From assembly GCA_023435025.1 (NCBI GenBank), contig JAEYSE010000015.1, positions 1-32,850 of the forward strand: a stretch of 32,850 bases of DNA, written 5' to 3'. The notes beneath the pieces are model-generated. The model saw nothing but the letters and a program-made list of their open reading frames with translations. It was not told the origin of the DNA and made no database searches. Of this stretch, positions 6,523 to 13,768 are shown piece after piece. Source of the DNA: Bacillota bacterium. GTDB lineage: Bacteria; Bacillota; Clostridia; Christensenellales; CAG-138. Position 1 is the first letter of the stretch, and each line of letters begins with the position of its first letter. A program made the translations under genes and the position numbers.

Positions 6523-8007
6523 CTACATCATGTACTGCGAAAGCGCCTGCGCGTCTACGCCGGAGGGCGCAAGCGTGGCGCTGATGCGGCCGTCGCGCAT
6601 GATCAGCACCTTGGAACAGTTGGCCAATATTTCAGGAATATCGTCGGATATGATGATGATGCCCAACCCCTGCTCCGCCAGTTTTCTCAAAATCTGATGG
6701 ATGTCATGCTTGGAACCGATGTCCACGCCCACGGTGGGGCCGTTGAGTATGAGCACCTTTAAGTCCCGCGAGAGCCACTTGGCCAATACAATGCGCTGCT
6801 GGTTACCGCCCGAAAGCGTGCTGCACGCGTTATCCGGGTTGGGCGTCGCGATGGAAAGCTCCTCCACCCAGCGGGCGATCTCCTGCTTCTTTCTCTTCTG
6901 ATCGAGAACACCAAGTTTTGTGGAAAGCTTCTCAAGCTCGGATATGACAATATTATCCCCGATGCTGCGCGGCAGGAACAGGCCTTCGGACAGCCGGTCC
7001 TCCGGCACGTAGCCGACGCCGTTTTCCATGGCTGCCTCGGGGGAATTCAGCGTAACGCGTTTCCCTTCGATTGTAATGGAGCCTTTGTCCACGGGCTGCA
7101 TGCCAAAGAGCGAAAGCGCAAGCTCCGTACGGCCCGAGCCCAATAGCCCCGTGACGCCCAAAATCTCGCCCTTGTGCAACGAAAAGCTGACGTCCTCAAA
7201 GAAACCGTCCGCCCCCAAATTCTCTACCGTCAGAACGGGCTCCTTGGAAAGCTCCTTGGGTTCGAACGGGTGATCCTCGAACTCGCGCCCTGTCATGTAA
7301 TACGTAAACTTTTTATTGTCCAGCTCGGATGTTTTTCCGGTGATTATTTTTTCGCCGCTTCGCAATATGGTGAAGCGCTCGGATATCTCAAATACTTCGT
7401 CCAGCTTGTGGCTGACAAACAGTGTGGCTATTCCCTGCTTTTTAAGGTCAAGTATGATCTGAAACAGCGCGTTGACCTCTTTGCGGGTAAGCGCCGTCGT
7501 CGGTTCGTCCATGATGATGAGCTTGGCGTCAAACATCAGCGCGCGGCAGATGGCGACAAGCTGCTTGCTGGCCACGGAGAGCGAGCCGACCTTGGCGTCA
7601 AGGTCCACGTCAAAGTGGATCTTCGCGATGGCCTCCTCCGCGATCTTCTTCATGCGCTGCCGGTTTACAAACTTGCGCTTTGCCGCAAGTTCGGCGTTAA
7701 ACGCCAGATTCTCAATAACGGACAGATTCGGAAATATGGAAAAATCCTGATAAATGACCTGCACGCCGTTGAGTATCGATTCGATCGGCGTAATTTTTGT
7801 ATATGCCTTGTCGCCGAACTCGATATGCCCGGCAGACGGCGTATAAACGCCGGATATGATTTTGATGAGCGTGGATTTTCCGCAACCATTCTCACCCGCT
7901 AGGCAATGGATTTCCCCTGCCTCAATCTCAAGGGAAACCCCTTTGAGCGCCTGTACGCCCGCGAATGATTTTTTGACGTCCACCACTCTGAGTACGTTTT
8001 GGGACAT
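6523..8007 (-). CDS. Sugar ABC transporter ATP-binding protein, two fused ATPase domains (RbsA type)
   Basis: 494 residues, the usual RbsA/MglA/XylG length. It powers sugar import from the cytoplasmic face. Domain 1: Walker A GENGCGKST (38-46), signature LSVASKQ (about 143-149), Walker B with D167-E168. Domain 2: degenerate Walker A GLLGSGRT (277-284, typical of the family), signature LSGGNQQ (398-404), and a Walker B reading LILNGPTVGVD, with Asn422-Gly423 where Asp-Glu is expected. Site 2 therefore lacks the catalytic glutamate, so only one hydrolytic site is likely. The ATG at 8007 has GAAGG close upstream. It is separated from the binding-protein gene by 285 bases with several hairpins. 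Confidence 0.94.
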   Translation of the reverse strand: MSQNVLRVVDVKKSFAGVQALKGVSLEIEAGEIHCLAGENGCGKSTLIKIISGVYTPSAGHIEFGDKAYTKITPIESILNGVQVIYQDFSIFPNLSVIENLAFNAELAAKRKFVNRQRMKKIAEEAIAKIHFDVDLDAKVGSLSVASKQLVAICRALMFDAKLIIMDEPTTALTRKEVNALFQIILDLKKQGIATLFVSHKLDEVFEISERFTILRSGEKIITGKTSELDNKKFTYYMTGREFEDHPFEPKELSKEPVLTVENLGADGFFEDVSFSLHKGEILGVTGLLGSGRTELALSLFGMQPVDKGSITIEGKRVTLNSPEAAMENGVGYVPEDRLSEGLFLPRSIGDNIVISELEKLSTKLGVLDQKRKKQEIARWVEELSIATPNPDNACSTLSGGNQQRIVLAKWLSRDLKVLILNGPTVGVDIGSKHDIHQILRKLAEQGLGIIIISDDIPEILANCSKVLIMRDGRISATLAPSGVDAQALSQYMM

Positions 8008-8037
8008 AGAGCCTTCGCCCCTTTCTTGTGGCTTATG

Positions 8038-8114
8038 CGAATCCCGTTTTCGTGATTCGTGTTGTGACGTGATAGCGGCACACGCCGCAAAAGCGGCGGG
8101 AGTGCGGCGCTACC
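8038..8114 (-). other. Two stem-loops in the leader of the sugar ATPase gene
   Basis: CGAATC/GATTCG (8038-8043 and 8054-8059) forms one small stem. A longer imperfect hairpin spans 8071-8114: an inner CGCCGC/GCGGCG stem around a four-base loop, with GCAC/GTGC and GGTAGCG/CGCTATC extensions. No T-tract follows, so these look like folding or processing elements rather than terminators. The rest of the 8008-8292 gap holds the 8199-8229 hairpin, a short GCATC/GATGC repeat (8244-8255), and no gene. Confidence 0.5.
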
Positions 8115-8198
8115 ATTTCGCCTGCGCGACCAATAAAAGCGCCAGCATTTGAGAGCAGTATTATCAGTAGGAAAGGGCCCCGCACCCTTTGCCGCAGC

Positions 8199-8229
8199 CT
8201 TGCCGCACGAAGAAACTTCGTGCGGCAAG
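8199..8229 (-). other. Perfect 14-bp hairpin after the sugar-binding protein gene
   Basis: CTTGCCGCACGAAG/CTTCGTGCGGCAAG (8199-8212 and 8216-8229) has a three-base loop. It lies about 64 bases after the stop at 8293 and lacks a U-tract on the minus strand. Such hairpins usually block 3' exonucleases and raise the level of the upstream message, here the binding protein, over the membrane genes. Confidence 0.7.
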
Positions 8230-8292
8230 AGCGCTTCTTTAAGCATCGGGATGCGGAACGGCCCTGTTTTCCTGTCTCAGGTAGTACGGAAC

Positions 8293-9387
8293 TTAGAAGC
8301 CAAAGCTGTCTACGTTTTCAGCGTTGATAACGACCCAGCCCTTGCCTTCGAGCACGGTGGTGCTGCCTGCCTTGAATGTCAGGTCGGTGTAGCCTTCCAC
8401 GCCCAGGTCCACATGGTCTGCGATCTGCTCGCCGCGCAGCAGCTTCAACGCCATGGAGCACATGGCCTTGCCGGCAAGCGCGGGATCCCACAGCGTGAGG
8501 GACTTGACGGCGCCGCTCTTCAACAGCTCAGCGTTGTCGGCGGGCATGCCGGTACCGGAGGTGAACACCTTACCGGTGAGACCCAGCTCCTGGATGGCGC
8601 GGGCGATGCCCGGCGCGTCAAAGGAAGAGGTGCCCATGATGCCCTTGAGGTCGGGGTACTTCTTTAAGAGTTCCTTGGCCTTCTGGTATGCGACGTCGCC
8701 GTTATCCTCGGACTCTACGCGGGGTTCGGCTTCGAGCAGCTTCATGTTGGGATAGGCTTCAACCTGACGCTTCACGCCGCCGTCCGCCCACTCATTGTGA
8801 GAAGCGTTGGTGACATGCGCTACCATTGTGGTGTAGAGGCCTTCTCCGCCCATGGCTTCCGCAAGGTTATCCATGATGAACGCGCCATACTGATCGTTGC
8901 TGAACGCTTCGATATCGTAATCCACGTTGGTCAGGGAAGCACCTTCATGCGCAACCACAACGATGCCTGCATCGCGCGCCTGCTTGAGGACCGGCTCAAG
9001 GGAACCGGGGTCTACAGGAACTACGCAGATGGCGTCAACATCGGCGGCGATCAGGTCCTGAATCAGCTGGGACTGCAGCGTCGCGTCGATGGCGGGGGTG
9101 CCCTTCTGGTATATATTCAGGCCGGTTTCCTGTGCATACTCTTTCACGCCGGTATCCATACGGACGAACCAGGGGTTGGTGGCGTCCTTGGGAACCACAA
9201 CGATTTCCCATTCGGATTCGTCTACGGGCGCTTCGGCGGCAGGCGCTTCGGCGGCGGGTGCTTCAGCGGCAGGCGCTTCGGCGGCAGGCGCTTCGGGCGC
9301 CGGCGCGGGGGTTTCAGCGGGCTTCGTGCACGCGAACATGCTGAAAACCATCAGCAGTACCAGCGCGAAAGCGAGCGTCTTTTTCAT
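8293..9387 (-). CDS. Sugar-binding lipoprotein of the ABC importer (periplasmic-binding-protein-like, type I)
   Basis: 364 residues. A lipoprotein signal ends at Cys20 (MVFSMFAC). A low-complexity linker of five Glu-Ala-Pro units (32-54) tethers the receptor to the membrane. The mature domain follows the RbsB/XylF pattern: VVPKDATNPWFVRMDTGVKE, an AADVDAICVVPVDPGSL segment, and GIMGTSSFDAPGIARAIQE near residue 245. The NPWF start resembles receptors for pentoses or deoxy-hexoses, but the ligand cannot be read from the sequence. ATG 9387 follows AGGAGG. The gene is flanked by hairpins on both sides (9414-9433 and 8199-8229), consistent with a processed, long-lived message. It lies between the TIM-barrel and ATPase genes. 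Confidence 0.92.
   Translation of the reverse strand: MKKTLAFALVLLMVFSMFACTKPAETPAPAPEAPAAEAPAAEAPAAEAPAAEAPVDESEWEIVVVPKDATNPWFVRMDTGVKEYAQETGLNIYQKGTPAIDATLQSQLIQDLIAADVDAICVVPVDPGSLEPVLKQARDAGIVVVAHEGASLTNVDYDIEAFSNDQYGAFIMDNLAEAMGGEGLYTTMVAHVTNASHNEWADGGVKRQVEAYPNMKLLEAEPRVESEDNGDVAYQKAKELLKKYPDLKGIMGTSSFDAPGIARAIQELGLTGKVFTSGTGMPADNAELLKSGAVKSLTLWDPALAGKAMCSMALKLLRGEQIADHVDLGVEGYTDLTFKAGSTTVLEGKGWVVINAENVDSFGF
9226..9294 (-). repeat. 15-bp tandem repeats encoding Ala-Glu-Ala-Pro-Ala linker
   Basis: About four and a half copies of a 15-bp unit (plus-strand GGCGCTTCGGCGGCA) with a few base changes, inside the binding-protein gene. The unit is five codons long, so copy changes keep frame and only alter tether length. 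Confidence 0.85.
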
Positions 9388-9413
9388 GTTTTCTTCCTCC
9401 TAGTATTTTTACT

Positions 9414-9433
9414 TTTTGCCGATTAAGGCAAAA
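9414..9433 (-). other. Hairpin ahead of the sugar-binding protein gene
   Basis: TTTTGCC/GGCAAAA (9414-9420 and 9427-9433) with a six-base loop, between the TIM-barrel stop and the AGGAGG of the binding-protein gene. No U-run follows on the minus strand, so it is more likely a processing or protective element than a terminator. Confidence 0.45.
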
Positions 9434-9437
9434 TCCT

Positions 9438-10415
9438 TTATCTGTTGAACATCAGGCGGCGCAAAAATGCGCTGACTTCCACCGCGTTGCCGGAGCGGAA
9501 TATTCCGGCAAGCTCGTCTTCGTCGATGCGGTCCACAAGGTCCTCAAACACATCAAACCACCGCACGCTTTCGTTGCAGGCGTCCCGGCCATCCTCGCGG
9601 TAAGGGTACTGATCGGTGGAAATATAGCCCTGATACCCGGTACGTTTGAGCCAGTAGAAGAACTCAATGAACGGTATGGTGTGTATGGAGCCGGTGATCA
9701 TATCGTCGTCCCACATGCCATAATTGTCGTTCATGTGGATGTGGAAGAGCTTATCGCCATAGCGCTTGATGACTGCAACGCTTTCCGCAACATTTTCCTT
9801 TGCCGCAGTGCTGTGTCCATAATCGATGGTAACGCCGCAATTGGGCTCGTCAATCTCCTTCACCATCAGAAGCGTTGTGGCTGCGGTGGCGGGATAGCTG
9901 AAATTGCGCGGCTCACGCGGCTTGTATTCGATAGAGATCTTGACGTCCGGACGATACAGGCAGCACTGCTTCACGCCCTCGATAAACCAGCCATGCTCCT
10001 GAATATAGTCGCCCTGAAAATGGTAATCGTAGCCGTCCTGGCCCGGCCAGAGGCTGATAAGATCGCCGCCTAAGAATTTCGCGACGTCTATAAGTTCGCG
10101 CGTCTCCTCCACGGTACGGCGGCGTATGGCGGGATCCTTCGCGGAAAACGCGCCGCGGCCGTAGTCCTTTATCCCAAAATGATCCGGTATGATGGAAACG
10201 AGCTTCAGGCCGGTGCGTTCAAGCTGCGCTTTCACCTCTTTGGCGTTCTGCAGCGTGACATGCCAGTTGCTCACCAGTTCCACGCCCGTGACGCCCTCTA
10301 TGGACTTAACGCGGTCAAACAGTTCCGTTAGCGTATAATCCCGCTGGTAACCGCCGCCCATATAACGGTCTGAAAAATTTCCGACATTGCCCAAAATGAC
10401 GCTATGCTTTGCCAT
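9438..10415 (-). CDS. Xylose-isomerase-like TIM-barrel protein (sugar isomerase/epimerase)
   Basis: 325 residues, cytoplasmic, with no signal. The (beta/alpha)8 isomerase/epimerase pattern is clear. Candidate metal ligands sit at barrel strand ends: Glu163 (SIEYKPREPR), Asp198 (VTIDYGHS), His225 or His227 (FHIHMND) and Asp268 (ISTDQYPYRED). Members interconvert aldoses and ketoses or epimerise ketoses using a divalent metal. Together with a mutarotase and importer this suggests an early step on the imported sugar, but the substrate is unknown. ATG 10415 is preferred over an upstream TTG (10427), which overlaps the TGGAGG ribosome binding site. The lacI-type gene ends 36 bases upstream, and the binding-protein gene begins 50 bases downstream. 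Confidence 0.85.
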   Translation of the reverse strand: MAKHSVILGNVGNFSDRYMGGGYQRDYTLTELFDRVKSIEGVTGVELVSNWHVTLQNAKEVKAQLERTGLKLVSIIPDHFGIKDYGRGAFSAKDPAIRRRTVEETRELIDVAKFLGGDLISLWPGQDGYDYHFQGDYIQEHGWFIEGVKQCCLYRPDVKISIEYKPREPRNFSYPATAATTLLMVKEIDEPNCGVTIDYGHSTAAKENVAESVAVIKRYGDKLFHIHMNDNYGMWDDDMITGSIHTIPFIEFFYWLKRTGYQGYISTDQYPYREDGRDACNESVRWFDVFEDLVDRIDEDELAGIFRSGNAVEVSAFLRRLMFNR

Positions 10416-10451
10416 ATGAACCTCCAAAGTGATTACGAATTGAAAACGGCG

Positions 10452-11486
10452 TTACATCCTCACGGACTCACGCACGATCATCCTGGTGTTAACGACGATC
10501 TGCTTGGCGGACTTATCGCCGCCCTCCAATTGCTGGCTCAATGCCATGCAACAGTTTTTGCCCAGTTGATGCATGTTCTGCCCGATTGTAGTGAGCGGCG
10601 GGCGCGTGTAGCCGGAAAGCGTGATTCCATCGAACCCCACCACCCCGATATCCCTGGGTACGCGATACCCGGCCTCGAACAGCGCCGCGAGTACGCCTGC
10701 AGCAATTAAGTCGCTTGTGCACACATAGACTTCGGGCAGCTGCGATTTTGATATGATCTGCTCCTGCACAAAACGGTGTGCGGTTTCGATTTTATCCAGC
10801 CGCAGGCTGGCGGAGAAATGCACATGCTCCTGCAGGAAGGGTAGGTTGTTTTCTTCCAGACCAATTTTAAATCCCATGTACCGGTCCTTGACGTTGGACA
10901 TCCCAAGATCTTCCGAAATATACCCGATCCGCTTATAACCCGCCTTACTAAGCCGCACAGCAAGCCGCCTCATCGCGTTGATGTTGTCCGTTATCACGGA
11001 GGGAACGGAGTGGCTTAAAAGATAGCGATCTCCCAGCACGACCGGGACTTTTTTCGAGGCCTCGATGATGTATTTTTCATCCAACAGTCCGCCAAACAGA
11101 ATCAATCCGCTGATCCCGTTTTTGATGAGGGTTTTGATATGTTTGATCTCTGCGTTTTGATCATGCCGCGTGCCGCAAACCAGCGCGATGTAGTCCTGGC
11201 GCCATGCTTCCTCGCAGGCCGCCTGAAGGCATCTGGAATAAAACTCGTTGGAAATATCCGGCGTCAGGATGCCGATCATCCGTTTGTCGTTGGATTTTTG
11301 CGTGCTAGCTTTGTACGGTTGATAGTCCAACTTTTCAATGGCGCTGTTGACGCGCTTGATTGTTTCCGCGGATATGGTTGCGGAATGATTGATTACATGC
11401 GATACAGTCGTAATGGATACGTTGGCTTCTTTCGCGACATCGGCCATGGTCACAGCTTTTCGTTTTACCGGCTTCGCAACGACCAC
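10452..11486 (-). CDS. LacI-family transcriptional regulator of the sugar locus
   Basis: 344 residues from GTG 11486. The N-terminal helix-turn-helix (TMADVAKEANVSITTVSHVI, about residues 13-32) and hinge helix are typical, followed by a periplasmic-binding-like sensor domain (IGILTPDISNEFYSR, then GVVGFDGITLSGYTRPPLTT near the end). It likely represses its own operon until the sugar or a derivative binds. It is the first gene of the eight-gene minus-strand run. The start is uncertain. GTG 11486 shares its first base with the AGGAGG, which leaves no spacer. The next in-frame choice, ATG 11447, has no ribosome binding site and would cut into the DNA-binding domain. Confidence 0.92.
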   Translation of the reverse strand: MVVAKPVKRKAVTMADVAKEANVSITTVSHVINHSATISAETIKRVNSAIEKLDYQPYKASTQKSNDKRMIGILTPDISNEFYSRCLQAACEEAWRQDYIALVCGTRHDQNAEIKHIKTLIKNGISGLILFGGLLDEKYIIEASKKVPVVLGDRYLLSHSVPSVITDNINAMRRLAVRLSKAGYKRIGYISEDLGMSNVKDRYMGFKIGLEENNLPFLQEHVHFSASLRLDKIETAHRFVQEQIISKSQLPEVYVCTSDLIAAGVLAALFEAGYRVPRDIGVVGFDGITLSGYTRPPLTTIGQNMHQLGKNCCMALSQQLEGGDKSAKQIVVNTRMIVRESVRM

Positions 11487-11500
11487 CTCCTGATGGTTGT

Positions 11501-11530
11501 ATTATAGCAACGGCCATTTTGGCATTGCAA
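11501..11530 (-). promoter_or_regulatory. Promoter of the sugar locus, with a possible operator on its -35
   Basis: Minus-strand TATAAT (11501-11506) is a perfect -10. TTGCAA (11525-11530), 18 bases upstream, is a fair -35. A pseudo-palindrome TTTTGGCATTGCAAAA (11517-11532) covers the -35 and could be the LacI-type operator, although it lacks the usual central CG. Transcription would begin near 11494, leaving almost no leader before the regulator gene. Confidence 0.5.
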
Positions 11531-11623
11531 AACAAAATATGAAAATGTGCTTTTTTTCATTAATTTAAATAGAATAACCAGAAAATATGCGCACAAAACA
11601 ATTCTGCTAAGGATTTTAATTTT

Positions 11624-11649
11624 CTAATTTTCATAGCTAATTTTCATTG
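11624..11649. repeat. Two 13-bp direct repeats in the AT-rich intergenic region
   Basis: CTAATTTTCATAG (11624-11636) is followed at once by CTAATTTTCATTG (11637-11649), 12 of 13 bases identical, and a partial third unit (TTAATTTTC) lies just before. The spacing is slightly over one helical turn. It sits upstream of both the GNAT promoter and the sugar operon promoter. Nothing else is evident in the 11531-11715 stretch, which is AT-rich. Confidence 0.5.
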
Positions 11650-11715
11650 TTTCAGGCGCTTTCTGTCGATTTAAAATTTCAGCTTGGGTCGAACGCGTGC
11701 GGCGCTCTTTGTTGA

Positions 11716-11744
11716 TTGAACGGAAGCGGAAGATATGTTATGCT
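11716..11744 (+). promoter_or_regulatory. GNAT gene promoter (extended -10)
   Basis: TTGAAC (11716-11721), 17 bases, TATGCT (11739-11744), preceded by TGT to give an extended -10 element. It lies 33 bases before the GNAT start. Confidence 0.5.
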
Positions 11745-11776
11745 GTTTTTTATTTCGCATATACGGAGGCAACGGT

Positions 11777-12304
11777 ATGACGGAACAGCTCCTGCTTATC
11801 CTCCCGACAGCCGAACACGAAACAGAAATTGCCGCTTACAAGGAAGAATTTCTGACAAACGGGGACAGTATGGACGGCACAGCGGGGCTTAAAAGCGCTC
11901 TCTCCGTCACGGAATGGATCAAGCAAATCGCCTTGAATGAGCGCGAGGAAACCGTACAGCCCGGGTTTGTGCCTTCTTCCACCTACCTTGCAATCCATGC
12001 CCAGACCGGGCGGCTTGTGGGCATGATCGACATCCGGCACCGTCTCAACGACCATCTTCTCTTTACCGGCGGGCATATCGGCTACAGCGTAAGAAAGAGC
12101 GAGCGCCGTAAGGGATACGCAAAGGAGATGCTGCGTCAGGCATTGCTGCTTTGCCGGAAGGAATTAAATCTGACTCGCTGCCTTGTCACCTGCAACAGCG
12201 AAAACATCGCAAGCAGCCGTACTATTGAAGCCAATGGCGGCGTATTGGAAAACATGGTTGCGGACGGGGCGGATATGGTTAAGCGGTACTGGATTGCACT
12301 GTAA
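11777..12304 (+). CDS. GNAT-family N-acetyltransferase
   Basis: 175 residues, cytoplasmic. The acetyl-CoA binding motif is GYSVRKSERRKGYAKEML (about residues 100-117), with the R-R-K-G-Y-A pyrophosphate loop, preceded by the strand LVGMIDIRHRL. The C-terminal motif TCNSENIASSRTIEANGG is the usual segment that packs on CoA. The acceptor is unknown; the group includes amino-acid, aminoglycoside and protein acetyltransferases. ATG 11777 is chosen because GGAGG lies seven bases before it; an upstream in-frame ATG at 11735 has no ribosome binding site and overlaps the promoter -10 region. It is a single-gene unit with its own promoter and terminator. Confidence 0.85.
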   Translation: MTEQLLLILPTAEHETEIAAYKEEFLTNGDSMDGTAGLKSALSVTEWIKQIALNEREETVQPGFVPSSTYLAIHAQTGRLVGMIDIRHRLNDHLLFTGGHIGYSVRKSERRKGYAKEMLRQALLLCRKELNLTRCLVTCNSENIASSRTIEANGGVLENMVADGADMVKRYWIAL

Positions 12305-12307
12305 CAA

Positions 12308-12342
12308 AAGGCTCCGGCATGAATGCCGGAGCCGCTTTTTAT
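12308..12342. terminator. Bidirectional intrinsic terminator (GNAT / amino-acid ATPase)
   Basis: An 11-bp stem, GGCTCCGGCAT/ATGCCGGAGCC (12310-12320 and 12323-12333), is followed on the plus strand by GCTTTTTATT and on the minus strand by TTTTGTT. It serves the converging GNAT and amino-acid transporter units. Confidence 0.85.
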
Positions 12343-12360
12343 TCAAACCTTGCTTCGTCT

Positions 12361-13086
12361 TTAATACAGCACTTTCGAGAGAAAATCCTGCAGCCGGGGG
12401 TGCTGCGGGTTGTTAAAGAACGCTTGTGGCGCGTTTTCCTCAAGCACCTGACCGCCGTCCATAAACAGGCAGCGGGTGGCAACTTCCTTGGCGAAGCCCA
12501 TTTCGTGGGTCACGACCACCATCGTCATGCCCTCGTGTGCAAGCTCTTTCATGACCTGTAATACCTCTCCCACCATTTCAGGGTCCAGCGCGGAGGTCGG
12601 TTCGTCAAAAAGCATGACGTCCGGGTTCATGGCGAGGGCACGTACAATGGCCACGCGCTGCTGCTGCCCGCCAGAATGCATTCCGGGGTATACGTCAGCC
12701 TTATCCGCAAGGCCGATGCGGTTTAAAAGCCTGGTTGCGTTATCGTTCGCTTCCTCCTGCCCCATCAGTTTGAGCTTTACGGGCGCTAACGTAATGTTCT
12801 GCCGTATGGTTTTGTGTGGAAACAGGTTGAACTGCTGAAACACCATGCCCATCTTGCGGCGCAACACATCCACATCACATTTGCCGTCGTTAATGCGCAC
12901 ACCCTCAAACCATACCTCGCCGGAGGTGGGGATTTCTAGGAGATTCAGGCAGCGAAGCAGCGTGCTTTTGCCGCAGCCGGAAGGCCCGACGATAACCACC
13001 TTTTCCCCTTTTTCTATGTGCTGGTTCACCCCGTTGAGCGCCTGCACATTCTCAAAACGTTTATGTAAATCTTTAACGGTGATCAC
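12361..13086 (-). CDS. glnQ: Polar amino-acid ABC transporter ATP-binding protein (GlnQ type)
   Basis: 241 residues from GTG 13086, the usual GlnQ length. It couples ATP hydrolysis to amino-acid import. Walker A GPSGCGKST (about 33-41), Q-loop MVFQQFNLFPHKT, signature SGGQQQR (the family's Q-Q-Q-R form), Walker B DVMLFDEPTSALDPE and the switch histidine in VVVTHEMGFA are all intact. A longer reading from TTG 13107 is rejected because it would start within the ribosome binding site. With GTG 13086 the AAGGAGG lies ten bases ahead, inside the end of the permease gene, and the two genes overlap by 14 bases. It is the last gene of a binding protein-permease-ATPase operon. The gene symbol indicates the type; the ligand is unproven. 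Confidence 0.92.
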   Translation of the reverse strand: MITVKDLHKRFENVQALNGVNQHIEKGEKVVIVGPSGCGKSTLLRCLNLLEIPTSGEVWFEGVRINDGKCDVDVLRRKMGMVFQQFNLFPHKTIRQNITLAPVKLKLMGQEEANDNATRLLNRIGLADKADVYPGMHSGGQQQRVAIVRALAMNPDVMLFDEPTSALDPEMVGEVLQVMKELAHEGMTMVVVTHEMGFAKEVATRCLFMDGGQVLEENAPQAFFNNPQHPRLQDFLSKVLY

Positions 13087-13768
13087 TCTTAGACAGCCTC
13101 CTTTCAAGCTTTTTGAGGCCCCATGTCATCAGCATAACGACCAGAAGATATATGACTGCAATCAGTAGCAATGGTACAACGCTGTAGGTACGTGTACGGA
13201 TCATCATGCTCATGTACGTCAGATCGCTCATGGCAATATAGCCAACTACGGCCGTTTCCTTTAAGAGCACGATTGCCTCATTGGCAAGTGCCGGCAATAT
13301 GTTCTTTATGGCCTGCGGCATTACGATATAGCGCATGGTCATGCTGTTCGTAAGCCCCAGCGAACGACCCGCTTCCGTCTGCCCACGGCTTACCGCCTGG
13401 ATACCTGCGCGCATGATCTCCGCAACGTAGGCACCGGAGTTGATACCAAACGCCAATATAGCGACGTATATGCTGTATTCAAATGAAACCGTAGCGAATA
13501 TGACGAAGGCAAATATCAGCAACTGCACCATGACCGGCGTGCCGCGGATAACGGTGAGGTAGACGTCGCAAATCATCTCCAGCGGGCGCAGCGCCTTGTT
13601 GTGCTGCGCGTACACCTTGCAGATTGCCACGAGCGCCCCTAGTATGATGCCGATGATCGCCGCGCCCAGCGTAATGAGCAGCGTATTGCCAAGCCCCTCC
13701 AAATAGAGCAGCCACCGGTCGTTGGCAATGATGTTGTTGTAAAGCTGCTGGCCAAAATTATCCCACAT
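13073..13768 (-). CDS. glnP: Polar amino-acid ABC transporter permease (GlnP/HisM type)
   Basis: 231 residues, with about five membrane segments. The family's EAA loop reads EAGRSLGLTNSMTMRYIVMP (about 151-170), which contacts the ATPase. An N-terminal segment, LEGLGNTLLITLGAAIIGII, is typical. Only one permease gene is present, so a homodimer is expected. ATG 13768 follows GGGAGG closely. About 190 bases separate it from the binding-protein gene, with a hairpin and an inverted repeat. The end of this gene carries the ribosome binding site of the ATPase gene. Confidence 0.93.
   Translation of the reverse strand: MWDNFGQQLYNNIIANDRWLLYLEGLGNTLLITLGAAIIGIILGALVAICKVYAQHNKALRPLEMICDVYLTVIRGTPVMVQLLIFAFVIFATVSFEYSIYVAILAFGINSGAYVAEIMRAGIQAVSRGQTEAGRSLGLTNSMTMRYIVMPQAIKNILPALANEAIVLLKETAVVGYIAMSDLTYMSMMIRTRTYSVVPLLLIAVIYLLVVMLMTWGLKKLERRLSKSDHR

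Noticed and set aside
9226..9294. Regular short repeats resembling a CRISPR array
   Set aside because: The units are 15 bp, directly adjacent without spacers, in frame, and encode a simple peptide linker.
3241..11486. Reading the sugar locus as a ribose or fucose operon
   Set aside because: No ribokinase, fucose isomerase, fuculokinase or aldolase is present, and the mutarotase differs at substrate-site residues.
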